The position numbers and the translations under genes are program-made. From Proteobacteria bacterium ST_bin11 (GTDB lineage Bacteria > Pseudomonadota > Gammaproteobacteria > Methylococcales > Methylomonadaceae), in the NCBI GenBank assembly GCA_002083615.1, contig MSXO01000014.1:135884-199883 (forward strand): 64,000 bases of DNA, in the 5' to 3' direction. This document shows positions 35,687 through 44,743 of this stretch, in pieces; the stretch's first letter is position 1, and the number at the start of each line of letters is the position of its first letter. The notes beneath the pieces are model-generated. The model saw only the letters and a program-made list of their open reading frames with translations. It was not told the DNA's origin and did not search any database.

Positions 35687-36427
35687 CGCGTTTTTGAAGG
35701 TTGGTTAGCGGCTCTAGAGAGGTGGCCCCATCCCTTTTATCAGCAAATCCGAAATTTAAAGTGGAATACCTGCCATGACTTAGGCTGCCAACGTGGAGGT
35801 TGGCAGAAAAGCATTTTAAGCGCGATGACGTTTTTTTCCTTTCAAACTGGCATTGGGTCGTTTTTGGTTGTATGTTGTATCACTCGATATAATCCAGGAT
35901 CATAGATAAACTATCATCGCTAAAAAGTTTTGGGGCAAATTGCTTTCTAAGCACATGTCTATTTCCGCAGCTAGATGGCTGCGCCTAAAAGTGTGCTAGC
36001 TTGGTATTACTGTGCCGTTAGCGCCAAGCTTTTAGATAGTTTCTTTGGCAAAAGGCAGGGATGTAAAGCATTGATTTAGTGGCTAATAACTATTAAAGGG
36101 CAAATTGTGATTCCGGTTGTCGTGGGTTCCAGCCCCATCGTTCACCCCACCATTCATCTTATTTATCAAAATCTTAGATAAATTCAATAATTTTAGCCGT
36201 TTAAAAACACGCTAAGATTCAAGCTGAAAACAAATATATTCTGCTTTGCTTTAGTTTGTAGCCCTAGTGAGCACTAAAACACTTTGGCTAATGAACACTA
36301 TGGTTGTTCACGATCAGTGCGGGTGAATTAGGCACTAACTAAGTCTCGACTTTAGGAGCGGCACAAAGCGCCTTAACCCTTTAACCATCTTCGAGTGGCT
36401 TTTGGTTCGAATCAATTAATCAGCCAG
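35687..36427. other. Right edge of island 2, no gene seen
   Basis: 740 bp without a supportable gene. It holds an 8-bp perfect hairpin (35785-35806, stem CTGCCAAC) and the right tRNA-His fragment at 36104-36149. The island boundary therefore lies about 280 bp from the end of dapE. Confidence 0.6.
36104..36149 (+). repeat. Right att core of island 2 (third tRNA-His fragment)
   Basis: 46 bp matching 13652-13697 with a single change (GTTCGAG to GTTCCAG in the T loop). It marks the right end of the stacked islands. Confidence 0.88.
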
Positions 36428-37558
36428 CTAGTCAACCAGTAAATTCCGCAAAATCTGCTGATAAATCCTGCTTAAATTCTCCAACTCATCCAGGCCGATA
36501 TGCTCATTGACCTTATGGATACTGGCGTTCAACGGCCCCAACTCGATGACTTGCGCACCGGTTGGCGCGACGAAGCGACCATCGGAGGTGCCGCCGCCGG
36601 TATCATCCAATGTGTGGAAACCGCAGACGCTTTCGATCGCTGCATGCGTAGCATCGATCAATTCGCCTTTCGAGGTTAGAAACGGATTGCCGGACAAGCG
36701 CCATTGCAGATCGTATTTAAACCCGTGTTTGTCCAGAATCGCCTTGGTACGAGCCTTGATGGAGGCTTCATCCAACTCGGTGCAAAAACGCAGATTAAAC
36801 TGCACTTCGACCTGGCCGGGAATGATGTTTTCCGCACCGGTGCCGCCGTTGATGTTCGATACCTGCAAGCGGGTTGGCGGGAAAAATTGGTTACCGTGGT
36901 CCCACACTTCTTCAGTCAATTCCTGCAAAGCCGGCGCGAAAGTATGAATGGGATTTTCCGCCAATTCCGGATAGGCCACATGACCTTGAATACCCAGCAC
37001 CGTCAGTTTGGCGCATAAGGAACCGCGTCGCCCGACCCGAATCACGTCGCCGATTTTCTTGTCGCTGGACGGTTCGCCCACCAAGCACCAATCGATCTTT
37101 TCGCCGCGCTGTTCCAGCACTTCAACCACTTTGACCACGCCATGGGTGGCTATGCCCTCCTCGTCGCTGGTCATCATGATCGCAATCGAGCCTTTATGTT
37201 CGGGATAGTCGGCAAGGAAACGTTCGACGGCGGTGACAAACGCGGCAATGCCGCCCTTCATATCCGCCGCACCACGGCCGTAAAGTTTACCGTCGCGGAT
37301 AGTCGGTTCAAACGGCGGCGAATCCCACGCCGCCAGCGGCCCGGTTGGCACCACATCGGTATGTCCTAAAAACACGAACAGCGGCGCCTGCTGCCCCTTC
37401 CGCAACCACAGATTTTGGGTATCGGCAAAGTTCAGGCGTTCGTCATGAAAACCAAGCTTGGCCAGACGCGCCGCCAGTAAATCCTGGCAACCGGCGTCGT
37501 TGGGGGTCACCGATTCGCGCCGAATCAGTGCTTCTAACAGGGAGAGGGTTTCGCTCAT
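36428..37558 (-). CDS. dapE: Succinyl-diaminopimelate desuccinylase
   Basis: Releases succinate from N-succinyl-LL-diaminopimelate, the last succinylated step of lysine and peptidoglycan precursor synthesis. The protein has 376 residues, the normal length. The M20 peptidase signature shows metal ligands in FLGHTDVVPTGP, RGAADMKGG and SDEEG, and a C-terminal His near NASIHKVNEH. Cytoplasmic, two-zinc enzyme. Its ATG shares position 37558 with the end of the yffB-like gene, so the two are translationally coupled. dapD and dapC lie 4-6 kb away in the same orientation. Confidence 0.95.
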   Translation of the reverse strand: MSETLSLLEALIRRESVTPNDAGCQDLLAARLAKLGFHDERLNFADTQNLWLRKGQQAPLFVFLGHTDVVPTGPLAAWDSPPFEPTIRDGKLYGRGAADMKGGIAAFVTAVERFLADYPEHKGSIAIMMTSDEEGIATHGVVKVVEVLEQRGEKIDWCLVGEPSSDKKIGDVIRVGRRGSLCAKLTVLGIQGHVAYPELAENPIHTFAPALQELTEEVWDHGNQFFPPTRLQVSNINGGTGAENIIPGQVEVQFNLRFCTELDEASIKARTKAILDKHGFKYDLQWRLSGNPFLTSKGELIDATHAAIESVCGFHTLDDTGGGTSDGRFVAPTGAQVIELGPLNASIHKVNEHIGLDELENLSRIYQQILRNLLVD

Positions 37559-37896
37559 TATTCGCTTGGATACTGATCGGGGTTAAAGCCGACGATCAGT
37601 TGCTGTCCATTATCCAGAATCGGGCGCTTGATCAAGGTCGGCACAGCCAGCATGAGTTGCACGGCTTTGTCGGGAGTTAAATCGGATTTTTGGGCGTCGT
37701 CCAGTTGGCGCCAGCTGGTACTGCGCTGGTTAAGCACGGCATCCACGCCCAGCGCATCGACAAAACTTTGCAGCAAAGCCGCATCCAGTCCATCGACACG
37801 ATAGTCGTGGAAGCGATAAGCAATGTGCCGCGCCTCCAGCCAGGTCCGCGCCTTTTTGACGCTATCGCAGTTTTTGATGCCGTAAACTACGATCAT
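37558..37896 (-). CDS. ArsC/Spx-family reductase-like protein (YffB type)
   Basis: 112 residues with a thioredoxin fold. A single Cys stands in GIKNCDSVKKARTWL, as in YffB, rather than the arsenate reductase site. The second part has the typical RSTSWRQL and LIKRPILDNG blocks. YffB proteins are often encoded beside dapE and dapD in gammaproteobacteria, as here, but their reaction is not settled. The gene is coupled to dapE and 6 bp after the small acidic gene. Confidence 0.85.
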   Translation of the reverse strand: MIVVYGIKNCDSVKKARTWLEARHIAYRFHDYRVDGLDAALLQSFVDALGVDAVLNQRSTSWRQLDDAQKSDLTPDKAVQLMLAVPTLIKRPILDNGQQLIVGFNPDQYPSE

Positions 37897-37902
37897 GCAG
37901 CA

Positions 37903-38148
37903 TTAGCCTTCTTCGCCGGCCAGCAATTCTTCGATACTGGGCAGCGAGTCGTCTGCTTTGGCGCGGGCTTTGTAAACATCGACAAACTCCATGAAGGCTT
38001 GCTCCAAATCGTCCAGCACTTCTTCTTCGTCGGTTACTTCATCCTCTGGAACCTCGCCGGACTCCAGATAATCTTTTTGGATAGCAATCTCGCCGTTCAG
38101 GGACAGCAGAGCGAGGATTAGGGCATTATTGGAAATATTTTCTGGCAT
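37903..38148 (-). CDS. Small acidic protein upstream of yffB-dapE
   Basis: 81 residues from the ATG at 38148; a TTG 15 codons upstream is a less likely start. The protein is strongly acidic (EVPEDEVTDEEEVLDDLEQA) and helical, with no signal peptide. I recognise no family. It is spaced 6 bp from the yffB-like gene, so it is probably the first long gene of the dapE operon. It might be a chaperone-like or regulatory partner, but nothing shows this. Confidence 0.65.
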   Translation of the reverse strand: MPENISNNALILALLSLNGEIAIQKDYLESGEVPEDEVTDEEEVLDDLEQAFMEFVDVYKARAKADDSLPSIEELLAGEEG

Positions 38149-38208
38149 GGTTTGCTCGCAGGTTAGTATTGAAGAGAAAAACAGGGCCGGCAACAGGCGG
38201 CGGTTAAA

Positions 38209-38250
38209 TCAGGTGCGCTTGGGCAGCGTTTCGAAAGGGTTCGCATTCAT
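38209..38250 (-). CDS. Possible 13-aa leader peptide
   Basis: AAGGAGGCAACACAGC directly precedes an ATG at 38250. The frame encodes MNANPFETLPKRT and stops. The ribosome site is far better than that of the next gene, 60 bp downstream, so this may be a real leader peptide or the start of a gene broken by a shift. Confidence 0.35.
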   Translation of the reverse strand: MNANPFETLPKRT

Positions 38251-38475
38251 GCTGTGTTGCCTCCTTGGAACTAATTCCGACATTGTAACGCATAGCTCCT
38301 AATTCTTGCCAAGCCTTAACGCGCCGTCGCGCGCTGGCTGTTATTGCATTTCCGCGCCCTGCCCCATTTTCGTCAACGAAAGCTTACCAGCTCCGATTTC
38401 AATTGCATTGGCCTGCTGCGAAAATTCAAATCACCCCAGGATTTAAGGTATCAACTCCGCTCCCGCTCCAATCAG

Positions 38476-38913
38476 TTATAGCGGTTTAAGCTGAAGCCGT
38501 GTTCTAAACGCCGGCAGCCCAGTTCTACTCGAAAAATGCAGACAGAATTGGTTTTTCGGGGTGATAGTAAGCTGCCAATGGTCGTCTCGAAAAAAGCTGA
38601 GCTTTAAATTGGCAGGGTCCAACACCTGCGCCTCGTCCAAACAAAACGCACCATAAGGAACGCGAAACGAACGCAACGCCAACACTTTGCACTGGCTATC
38701 CAACAAAATCACCTCCGTCGCTTCCTCAAACGGACAATCGCAATCGCTGATTAAAAGATACTCATTGGCCGGGGTTTGAAATTGATGCAACAGCCGGTAG
38801 CCTGGCAAGTAACATGAACTCGGCAAGCCATTGATCAACAATCGCGTCTGCAATGGCCAGTTTTCATACTCGCCATCGTGGCGTTCTAAGGAAAAAATAT
38901 CGGTTGCTCGCAT
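38476..38913 (-). CDS. Unknown protein (145 aa)
   Basis: 145 residues, mainly beta-like, with four scattered Cys (SCYLPGYR, ISDCDCPFEEAT). No signal peptide or membrane segment. I recognise no family. It is divergent from the membrane protein gene at 39047 and lies in the insert that splits the dap genes. Confidence 0.6.
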   Translation of the reverse strand: MRATDIFSLERHDGEYENWPLQTRLLINGLPSSCYLPGYRLLHQFQTPANEYLLISDCDCPFEEATEVILLDSQCKVLALRSFRVPYGAFCLDEAQVLDPANLKLSFFRDDHWQLTITPKNQFCLHFSSRTGLPAFRTRLQLKPL

Positions 38914-39046
38914 CGTTTCTAACCGGAAAAATCGAATTTACGGGTTTATTTTCTCATGGCTGGGCATCCGAAAGATTGCTATCAATCCTTTTCGCTTAGG
39001 CTTATATTTTTGCGATAACAACCACAAGGCGGCTTAAGGAGATCAA

Positions 39047-39640
39047 ATGTTGGAAAACAATAGCGCTCACAACCCAAGCACCGGCTCAGAAACGCTGTCA
39101 TCGGACGAATTTTCCATCCATCGACAATTGGTATTCTGGCTATTTGTGGCGACGGCAACATTAACAGCCGGAACCGCTCTGTTGTTGCTGGGCGCCGACC
39201 AAGAAAAAAACGGCTTCGAAAAGCTCACGATACTGCCAATTGTCGCGGTTTCCGGCACTTTAGGCGCATTCGTCAGCGCTTTGCGACGCCTATATTCATT
39301 CCAGCACGTATTACCGGTGTCGCGCTTCAAAGGCTTGGCGGGCGACGCCAACCTATATCTCATCGCCTATTCGAGCATCCCGCCCTTAATCGGCTCGATT
39401 GCGGCAGTGATTCTATATGTGGTATTTGCCTCAGGCATCATCAAAGGCGACTTGTTTCCGGCTTTTAATTGCGAAGTCGACAAATGCGACCAATTTCTGG
39501 ACTTTTTACGGCACTGGAAACCCGCCCTGGCAACCGATTACGCCAAAGCGGTGGTGTGGGGCTTCGTCTCCGGATTTTCAGAGCGATTTGTACCGGACAT
39601 CCTGAATAGACTGTCGGAAAAGGCCAATCAAGACAATTAG
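39047..39640 (+). CDS. Membrane protein (197 aa), unknown
   Basis: Four hydrophobic segments: about 29-50 (LVFWLFVATATLTAGTALLL), 62-80, 103-130 and 168-178. AAGGAG precedes the ATG. The loop between segments 2 and 3 has an SALRRLYSF patch. The C-terminus ends with SGFSERFVPDILNRL, a phrase common in a group of small inner-membrane proteins, but I cannot name the family. It is alone in orientation with the epimerase gene downstream. Confidence 0.65.
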   Translation: MLENNSAHNPSTGSETLSSDEFSIHRQLVFWLFVATATLTAGTALLLLGADQEKNGFEKLTILPIVAVSGTLGAFVSALRRLYSFQHVLPVSRFKGLAGDANLYLIAYSSIPPLIGSIAAVILYVVFASGIIKGDLFPAFNCEVDKCDQFLDFLRHWKPALATDYAKAVVWGFVSGFSERFVPDILNRLSEKANQDN

Positions 39641-39884
39641 CAAGCGTGATACGGCGGATCGTCTGGTTCAGTCATAGCAAACGAATTGCGGAAATTGGCA
39701 TCACCGACCACGCCCTCTTGTTTACAATAGCCCCCAAAGAGCGGTTTTTCCTGAAGACCGCGGCGAACGAAGCAACGCGCTCCCAAACCACGAAGACGGG
39801 TGCCGAGTTCAGCCGATCAGTGTGCTCAAATCCAGCAGCACTTAATCCCGTCAATCCATTTAAGAACAGGATACAGTTTTAAAA

Positions 39885-40601
39885 ATGAAATTCACCGACA
39901 CAGGTACTTTAATTAATTGGCAGTTAGACGACATTCATATTATCCAACCCTTGCACGACAAAGCCGGCGGCGGCTCGCGCGGCGGCGTATATCTGTGTAT
40001 ACCCAATTTTGAAGAATTATCCCCGCCTTTTGCGCTTAAACATGGCGAATACCGCATAACGCCCTGCGAGAGCGACCTGCCACATCAAAAAAACCTCACC
40101 GCACCGGCTGATGTGAATTGGGGCTCTGTCGAGGTAGTCACCGATTGGCAGGAACTGACGGAAGCCAACAGCAAAACCCTGACGGTCAGCACCCGGATTC
40201 GCGCGCTGTCGGAAACCGCCCTGGTTCGCCCCGGCTTTCATCCTTATTTTTCGATTTCACCCGGCAGCGTTATCGATATTACGGATACCCAGATCGAGGT
40301 CGCCGCACTCCCACACGATAGTTTACGAGTACACCACGCGACATCGCTAGCGGCACCGGTCAAATTAAGCACAGCCGATTACACTGTCAGCATGGCTTGC
40401 AATATCTCGCCAGTGCAGGACGATCTTGCGTTGGCGTTTGGTATTTGGAGCGATAAAAAAGCCGAGTATGTCTGCATCGAGCCGATCATCGGCAAGCAAC
40501 CCGGCACGGACGGCTTGCCGACGCCGTTGACCTTGCAACAGGATGAAGAGTTGGTGATGGTGTTTACGATTCGGGCGGAGGAAGTGGGATTTGCGTCTTA
40601 G
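39885..40601 (+). CDS. Aldose-1-epimerase-like protein
   Basis: 238 residues with a galactose-mutarotase-type beta-sandwich. The likely catalytic His is in RPGFHPYF (about residue 119-126), and a Glu sits in VCIEPIIG (about 197-204), the usual base of the family. The protein is shorter than typical GalM, so it may belong to the smaller epimerase-like subfamily. No signal peptide; cytoplasmic. Substrate unknown. The 244 bp upstream hold no gene that I can support. Confidence 0.7.
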   Translation: MKFTDTGTLINWQLDDIHIIQPLHDKAGGGSRGGVYLCIPNFEELSPPFALKHGEYRITPCESDLPHQKNLTAPADVNWGSVEVVTDWQELTEANSKTLTVSTRIRALSETALVRPGFHPYFSISPGSVIDITDTQIEVAALPHDSLRVHHATSLAAPVKLSTADYTVSMACNISPVQDDLALAFGIWSDKKAEYVCIEPIIGKQPGTDGLPTPLTLQQDEELVMVFTIRAEEVGFAS

Positions 40602-40713
40602 GGCTATCACAGTCGTAGGCGATTCCTCTCCCCAACTAACGTAACCAGCTAGCATCCTATCGTTAAATGGCACTGCGGACCTCAAATGCCAAGCCATAGT
40701 AATTGAGATAGCT

Positions 40714-41538
40714 ATGAACAATAAAATGAGCATCAACCGAATTATTTTGGCGTGCGCGGCTATCTTCTTGATCGCAATCGGCTGGTTCATTTACGCACCG
40801 CCCTATCATCCGCCGCGAGACTATCCGCCGTTAGCGGATGCTGAACGCCAACGTATGGATGTGAAGTTATTCAACGAGCTCTCGGTAAACGGCTCCTGGC
40901 CACCGCATTATACGAACGAAAGGCGGCAAGAGCTCATCCTGGATATGGCCAAACAAGGCTTTGAAGTTGCCGATTTAGCCTATCAACTGTTGGACGTGAA
41001 GTACGGCATGTCCGGGCGTCACTGGTTAATGCCGTTGGAGTGGGGCGCTTACCGGCATTTGCGGGATTTAGCAGACCGAGGAGACTCGTCTGCACGATGT
41101 CTCGCGGCCTTGGTAATTCGCCGCTGGCAGCTAAATATGAAAGATTACGAATTTTATGTTGTTCGTGCCGCAAAGGCTGGGCAACCGTTTTGCGTATACA
41201 AAATGGGTGGCTTATTGATGCCGCCCGACTTTCCCGGTCAGGAAACAGTTTTAGACGAGCATAAAGGAGCCGAGTTTATGTTGTTAGCCGCAAAAAAAGG
41301 GGTCCAAGAAGCCCAGATTTATTTGATGAATTCATATGCTCACGGTAGTCGTGGATATCCACTGAATATGGGTAAAGCGAAATGCTGGTTTTCGTTGGCG
41401 GAACAGGCTGATACCGGCGCAACTTTGACCGAGCGGTCGAATTTAGATTGGCTGATACAGCAGGCGCATGAAAAGGGTATTGATGTTTCGGAAAAATACA
41501 ATCCTAAACAATGGTGCGAAACCAAATTATCTGACTAA
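40714..41538 (+). CDS. Sel1-repeat protein with N-terminal anchor
   Basis: 274 residues. A single N-terminal hydrophobic segment (RIILACAAIFLIAIGWFIYA) probably anchors it to the inner membrane with the rest in the periplasm. From about residue 65 there are Sel1-like helical repeats (GFEVADLAYQLLDVKYG, LAAKKGVQEAQIYLMNSYAHG). Such proteins are usually protein-protein adaptors. Two or three Cys are near the end. No operon partner. Confidence 0.65.
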   Translation: MNNKMSINRIILACAAIFLIAIGWFIYAPPYHPPRDYPPLADAERQRMDVKLFNELSVNGSWPPHYTNERRQELILDMAKQGFEVADLAYQLLDVKYGMSGRHWLMPLEWGAYRHLRDLADRGDSSARCLAALVIRRWQLNMKDYEFYVVRAAKAGQPFCVYKMGGLLMPPDFPGQETVLDEHKGAEFMLLAAKKGVQEAQIYLMNSYAHGSRGYPLNMGKAKCWFSLAEQADTGATLTERSNLDWLIQQAHEKGIDVSEKYNPKQWCETKLSD

Positions 41539-41661
41539 TCACAAAGAAGGAAGGCTGGGTTGAACGCAATGAAACCCAGCACCAACAAAAGTTAAAGCTG
41601 GGTTTCACTACGTGGCCTTCACTTCGTTTCCGCTCTACCCAGCCGATAGTTCAAAGCGAAA

Positions 41662-42480
41662 TCAATCCCGCAACAACTCATTAATCCCGGTTTTGCTGCG
41701 AGTTTTCTCGTCCACCTGCTTGATGATCACCGCGCAATACAAGCTGTGGCTGCCGTCTTTGGACGGTAGGTTGCCGGAAACGACAACGGAGCCGGCAGGG
41801 ATACGTCCGTAGCTAACTTCGCCGGTCATACGGTTGAAAATCTTGGTGCTTTGGCCGATGTAGACGCCCATCGAGACCACACAGTTGTCTTCGACGATGA
41901 CGCCTTCGACGATCTCGGAGCGGGCGCCGATGAAGCAGTTGTCGCCGATGATGGTGGGGTTAGCTTGCAAAGGTTCCAGAACGCCGCCGATACCGACGCC
42001 GCCGGACAAATGCACGTTTTTACCGATTTGTGCGCAAGAGCCGACCGTTACCCAGGTATCGACCATGGTGCCGCTGTCGACGTAAGCGCCGATGTTTACG
42101 TAAGACGGCATCAAGATCGCGCCGGGTGCGATGTAGGAACCGTAACGCGCCACTGCATTAGGCACCACGCGGACACCGGCTTGAGCAAAATCGGCTTCGC
42201 TGTATTGACCGAATTTAGTCGGCACTTTGTCGTAGTAACGCACGTCACCACTTTCGATGACTTTGTTTTCGTTGATCCGAAACGACAGCAGCACCGCTTT
42301 TTTCAGCCATTGATTGGTCACCCAATCGCCATCTTTTTTCTCGGCAACGCGGGCTTCGCCCTTGTCGAGCATATTTAAAGCGGTCGCGACCGCTTCGCGG
42401 ACTTCGGCGGAGACGGTGGATGGGCTGATTTCGGCGCGGTTTTCAAAGGCGTCGTTGATGATGGTTTCCAGGTTTGACAT
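41662..42480 (-). CDS. dapD: Tetrahydrodipicolinate N-succinyltransferase
   Basis: Transfers succinyl from succinyl-CoA to tetrahydrodipicolinate in the lysine/DAP pathway. The protein has 272 residues, as expected. A helical N-terminal domain (1-100) is followed by a left-handed beta-helix of hexapeptide repeats (GAILMPSYVNIGAYVDSGTM, IIGDNCFIGARSEIVEGVIV). The C-terminal domain completes the active site of the trimer. Cytoplasmic. It sits between the insert genes and dapC, 99 bp downstream of dapC in the transcription direction. Confidence 0.95.
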   Translation of the reverse strand: MSNLETIINDAFENRAEISPSTVSAEVREAVATALNMLDKGEARVAEKKDGDWVTNQWLKKAVLLSFRINENKVIESGDVRYYDKVPTKFGQYSEADFAQAGVRVVPNAVARYGSYIAPGAILMPSYVNIGAYVDSGTMVDTWVTVGSCAQIGKNVHLSGGVGIGGVLEPLQANPTIIGDNCFIGARSEIVEGVIVEDNCVVSMGVYIGQSTKIFNRMTGEVSYGRIPAGSVVVSGNLPSKDGSHSLYCAVIIKQVDEKTRSKTGINELLRD

Positions 42481-42511
42481 GGTATTTCTTAGGGTTAGTG
42501 ATTAACGGGGA

Positions 42512-42581
42512 TAGGATGTGCCGACGCAGGAGGCGCATCGCCTTCACGACCGATGCGCTTCACCTTGTTCAGCACATCCTA
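42512..42581. repeat. REP-like imperfect palindrome between dapC and dapD
   Basis: TAGGATGTGC (42512-42521) pairs with GCACATCCTA (42572-42581), and GCGCATCG (42533-42540) with CGATGCGC (42551-42558). The outer arm includes the dapC stop codon. The right half recurs at 57144-57176, so this is a dispersed repeat. Confidence 0.7.
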
Positions 42582-43781
42582 CGGGTGGTTTTCATTTAGA
42601 AAGGCTTTAATCCGTTGCGCGGCTTCGACGCATTCTTCGATAGGCGCCACCAGAGCTATCCGCACATGGTTGGCGCCGGGGTTGATGCCGCCGCTGTCGC
42701 GAGAGAGGTAACTTCCGGGCAGCACTGTAATGTTTTGCTGAGCAAACAACTGTTTAGCAAACTCAGCGTCATCAATCGGCGTCTTCAACCAGATATAAAA
42801 GCTGGCCGGCGGCCGGCTGATCTCGCAAACATCCTGCAAAATCTCGATAAACGCGCTGAACTTTTCGCGGTACAACTGGCGGTTGTGCTTGACGTGTTCC
42901 TCGTCGTTCCAGGCAGCGATGCTGGCGTGCTGAGTCGGCACCGGCATCGGGCAGCCGTGGTAGGTACGGTATTTAAAATACTGCTGCAACACCTCGGCGT
43001 CGCCGGCGACAAAGCCGGAACGCAAGCCCGGCGCATTGGAGCGCTTGGACAGACTTTGGAAAATCACGCAGCGCTTGAAATCGGTAATGCCGGCCTGAAA
43101 AGCGCTTTGCAACAAGCCTTGCGGCGGATGGGCTTCGTCGTCGTAAAGCTCGGTATAACACTCGTCGGAAGCGATGACAAAATCGTACTTGTCGGCCAAC
43201 GCCAATAATTTTAGATGATCGGCTGGTGTCAATACCGTACCGGTCGGATTGCCGGGCGAGCAAATAAAGATCAGCTGGCAACGCTGCCAGATCGCCTCCG
43301 GCACGCTGTCAAAGTCCGGTAAGTAGCCGTGGGCCTCGACCGTATTCAGATAATACGGCTCGGCGCCTGCCAGCAGAGCGGCACCTTCGTAGATCTGATA
43401 AAACGGATTGGGCATGATCACCACCGGCTTGTCGGCAGGATCAATTACAGCTTGCGCCAGCGAGAACAAGGCTTCACGGGTGCCGTTGACCGGCAACACC
43501 TGGGTTTCGGCATCCACACCCCCTAACGGAATACCAAACCTGCGGCAGGTCCAGTCGGCAATAGTCTGGCGCAATTCCGGCAACCCTTTGGTCGTGGGGT
43601 ATTGCGTCAAACCGTGCAAATGCCGTAGCAAAGCTTCCTGGATAAAGTGCGGGGTGGCGTGTTTCGGTTCGCCAATCGACAAGGCGATATGCGCTTTGTC
43701 GGCTGGCGGCGTAATGCCTTGTTTCAGCGTGGCAAGCTTTTCAAACGGGTAAGGGTGTAACTGGGATAAATGCGGGTTCAT
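42579..43781 (-). CDS. dapC: Succinyldiaminopimelate transaminase
   Basis: A PLP-dependent class I/II aminotransferase that makes N-succinyl-LL-DAP from the keto precursor and glutamate. It has 400 residues from the ATG at 43781, which overlaps the stop of the M48 gene (TAATG). The PLP-lysine is in FQSLSKRSNAPGLR, with NPFYQIY and SPGNPTGTVL as the usual aromatic and Asn/Gly landmarks. The sequence is of the DapC (proteobacterial) type. It lies in order with dapD. Cytoplasmic. Confidence 0.93.
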   Translation of the reverse strand: MNPHLSQLHPYPFEKLATLKQGITPPADKAHIALSIGEPKHATPHFIQEALLRHLHGLTQYPTTKGLPELRQTIADWTCRRFGIPLGGVDAETQVLPVNGTREALFSLAQAVIDPADKPVVIMPNPFYQIYEGAALLAGAEPYYLNTVEAHGYLPDFDSVPEAIWQRCQLIFICSPGNPTGTVLTPADHLKLLALADKYDFVIASDECYTELYDDEAHPPQGLLQSAFQAGITDFKRCVIFQSLSKRSNAPGLRSGFVAGDAEVLQQYFKYRTYHGCPMPVPTQHASIAAWNDEEHVKHNRQLYREKFSAFIEILQDVCEISRPPASFYIWLKTPIDDAEFAKQLFAQQNITVLPGSYLSRDSGGINPGANHVRIALVAPIEECVEAAQRIKAFLNENHP

Positions 43782-44566
43782 TATTTGCTGCAACGCGGTT
43801 GTCTGCCGGCACCCCAGGCTTGTTGCTGTAGCTGGACGGCTCTGCCCATGTTTTGATTCAAATTATCGATGCGGCTGGCATGCGATGGATGAGTGGACAT
43901 AAATTCGATAGGCTGGCCGCCTTGCGCCGCTTTGTCCATTTTCAACCATAGATTGATGCTCTGGCGCGGATCGAATCCGGCTTTGGCCATCAAATCCAAA
44001 CCAATGGTATCGGCTTCGGTTTCGTGGACCCGGCTGTATGGCAGGATCACGCCGTATTGCGCACCCACGCCCAATAAACCCAGCGCGGTCTGCCCCAACG
44101 CACTCTGTGGCTGCGCCACCGCTTGCACCATCGCCAAACCGGTACTGACTGCGGTTTCCTGAGACAAGCGTTCGTTGCTGTGCCGGGATAGCACATGGCC
44201 AATTTCATGGCCGATTACCGCCGCCAGTTGATCCTGATTATCAACCAGATTGATCAGGCCGGTATGCACGCCGATTTTGTTGCCGGGCAAGGCAAAGGCG
44301 TTCAAGGATTCGTCTTCAAACACCACCACTTCCCATTGCCCACCGATTTGCTGAATGATGGCGTAGGCCACGCATTGGGCAAATTGGCTAAAGCGCTGAT
44401 TGCCGCTGATCGGGTTTTTGCTCTTCATGCTGCTAAAAGCTTGCAAACCCATCTGATCGACTTGAGTATCGGGCATATAGATAAATTGCGAGCGCCCGGT
44501 CGGGCTAGTAGCGCAAGCGCTTAACAACACGGAAACAGCCGTGAAAAGAAGGAGTTTTTTCAACAT
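43781..44566 (-). CDS. M48-family metalloprotease lipoprotein
   Basis: 261 residues from the ATG at 44566. Signal and lipobox: LLSACATSP, so it is probably outer-membrane anchored. The zinc site is HEIGHVLSRH with a third ligand Glu in HETEAD. This pattern fits the periplasmic M48 family (Oma1, BepA/YcaL-like), which acts in outer membrane quality control. Downstream dapC is translationally coupled; the functional link is not clear. A C-terminal SCK tail replaces the TPR repeats of BepA, so YcaL/LoiP-like is the better comparison. Confidence 0.85.
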   Translation of the reverse strand: MLKKLLLFTAVSVLLSACATSPTGRSQFIYMPDTQVDQMGLQAFSSMKSKNPISGNQRFSQFAQCVAYAIIQQIGGQWEVVVFEDESLNAFALPGNKIGVHTGLINLVDNQDQLAAVIGHEIGHVLSRHSNERLSQETAVSTGLAMVQAVAQPQSALGQTALGLLGVGAQYGVILPYSRVHETEADTIGLDLMAKAGFDPRQSINLWLKMDKAAQGGQPIEFMSTHPSHASRIDNLNQNMGRAVQLQQQAWGAGRQPRCSK

Positions 44567-44743
44567 AGCGCAAACATCCGCAAGCAAAAGAAGCGGCATT
44601 TTAGCGTAACTTGTGAACCGGAGTTAAAAGCTTTTCCTGATTACGTATAAGCTTCCGCCAAAACTTAAATGGTGTGATCCTATGAGTTCTAAAGGCCGCG
44701 TCGCCCCGGCATACCCACTCAGACGGTGAGCACGAGATGGGTC

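Larger units (their letters stand above)
17209..36149 (+). mobile_element. Island 2: 18.9-kb element with giant-protein cargo
   Basis: Bounded by the middle and right tRNA-His fragments. At the left end is a degenerate integrase fragment in the same orientation and relative place as the integrase of island 1, then a decayed IS21 transposase. The rest is one minus-strand cargo set of large unknown proteins plus one small plus-strand gene. With no working integrase of its own, it is probably fixed, unless the island-1 enzyme acts on its ends. Confidence 0.75.
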
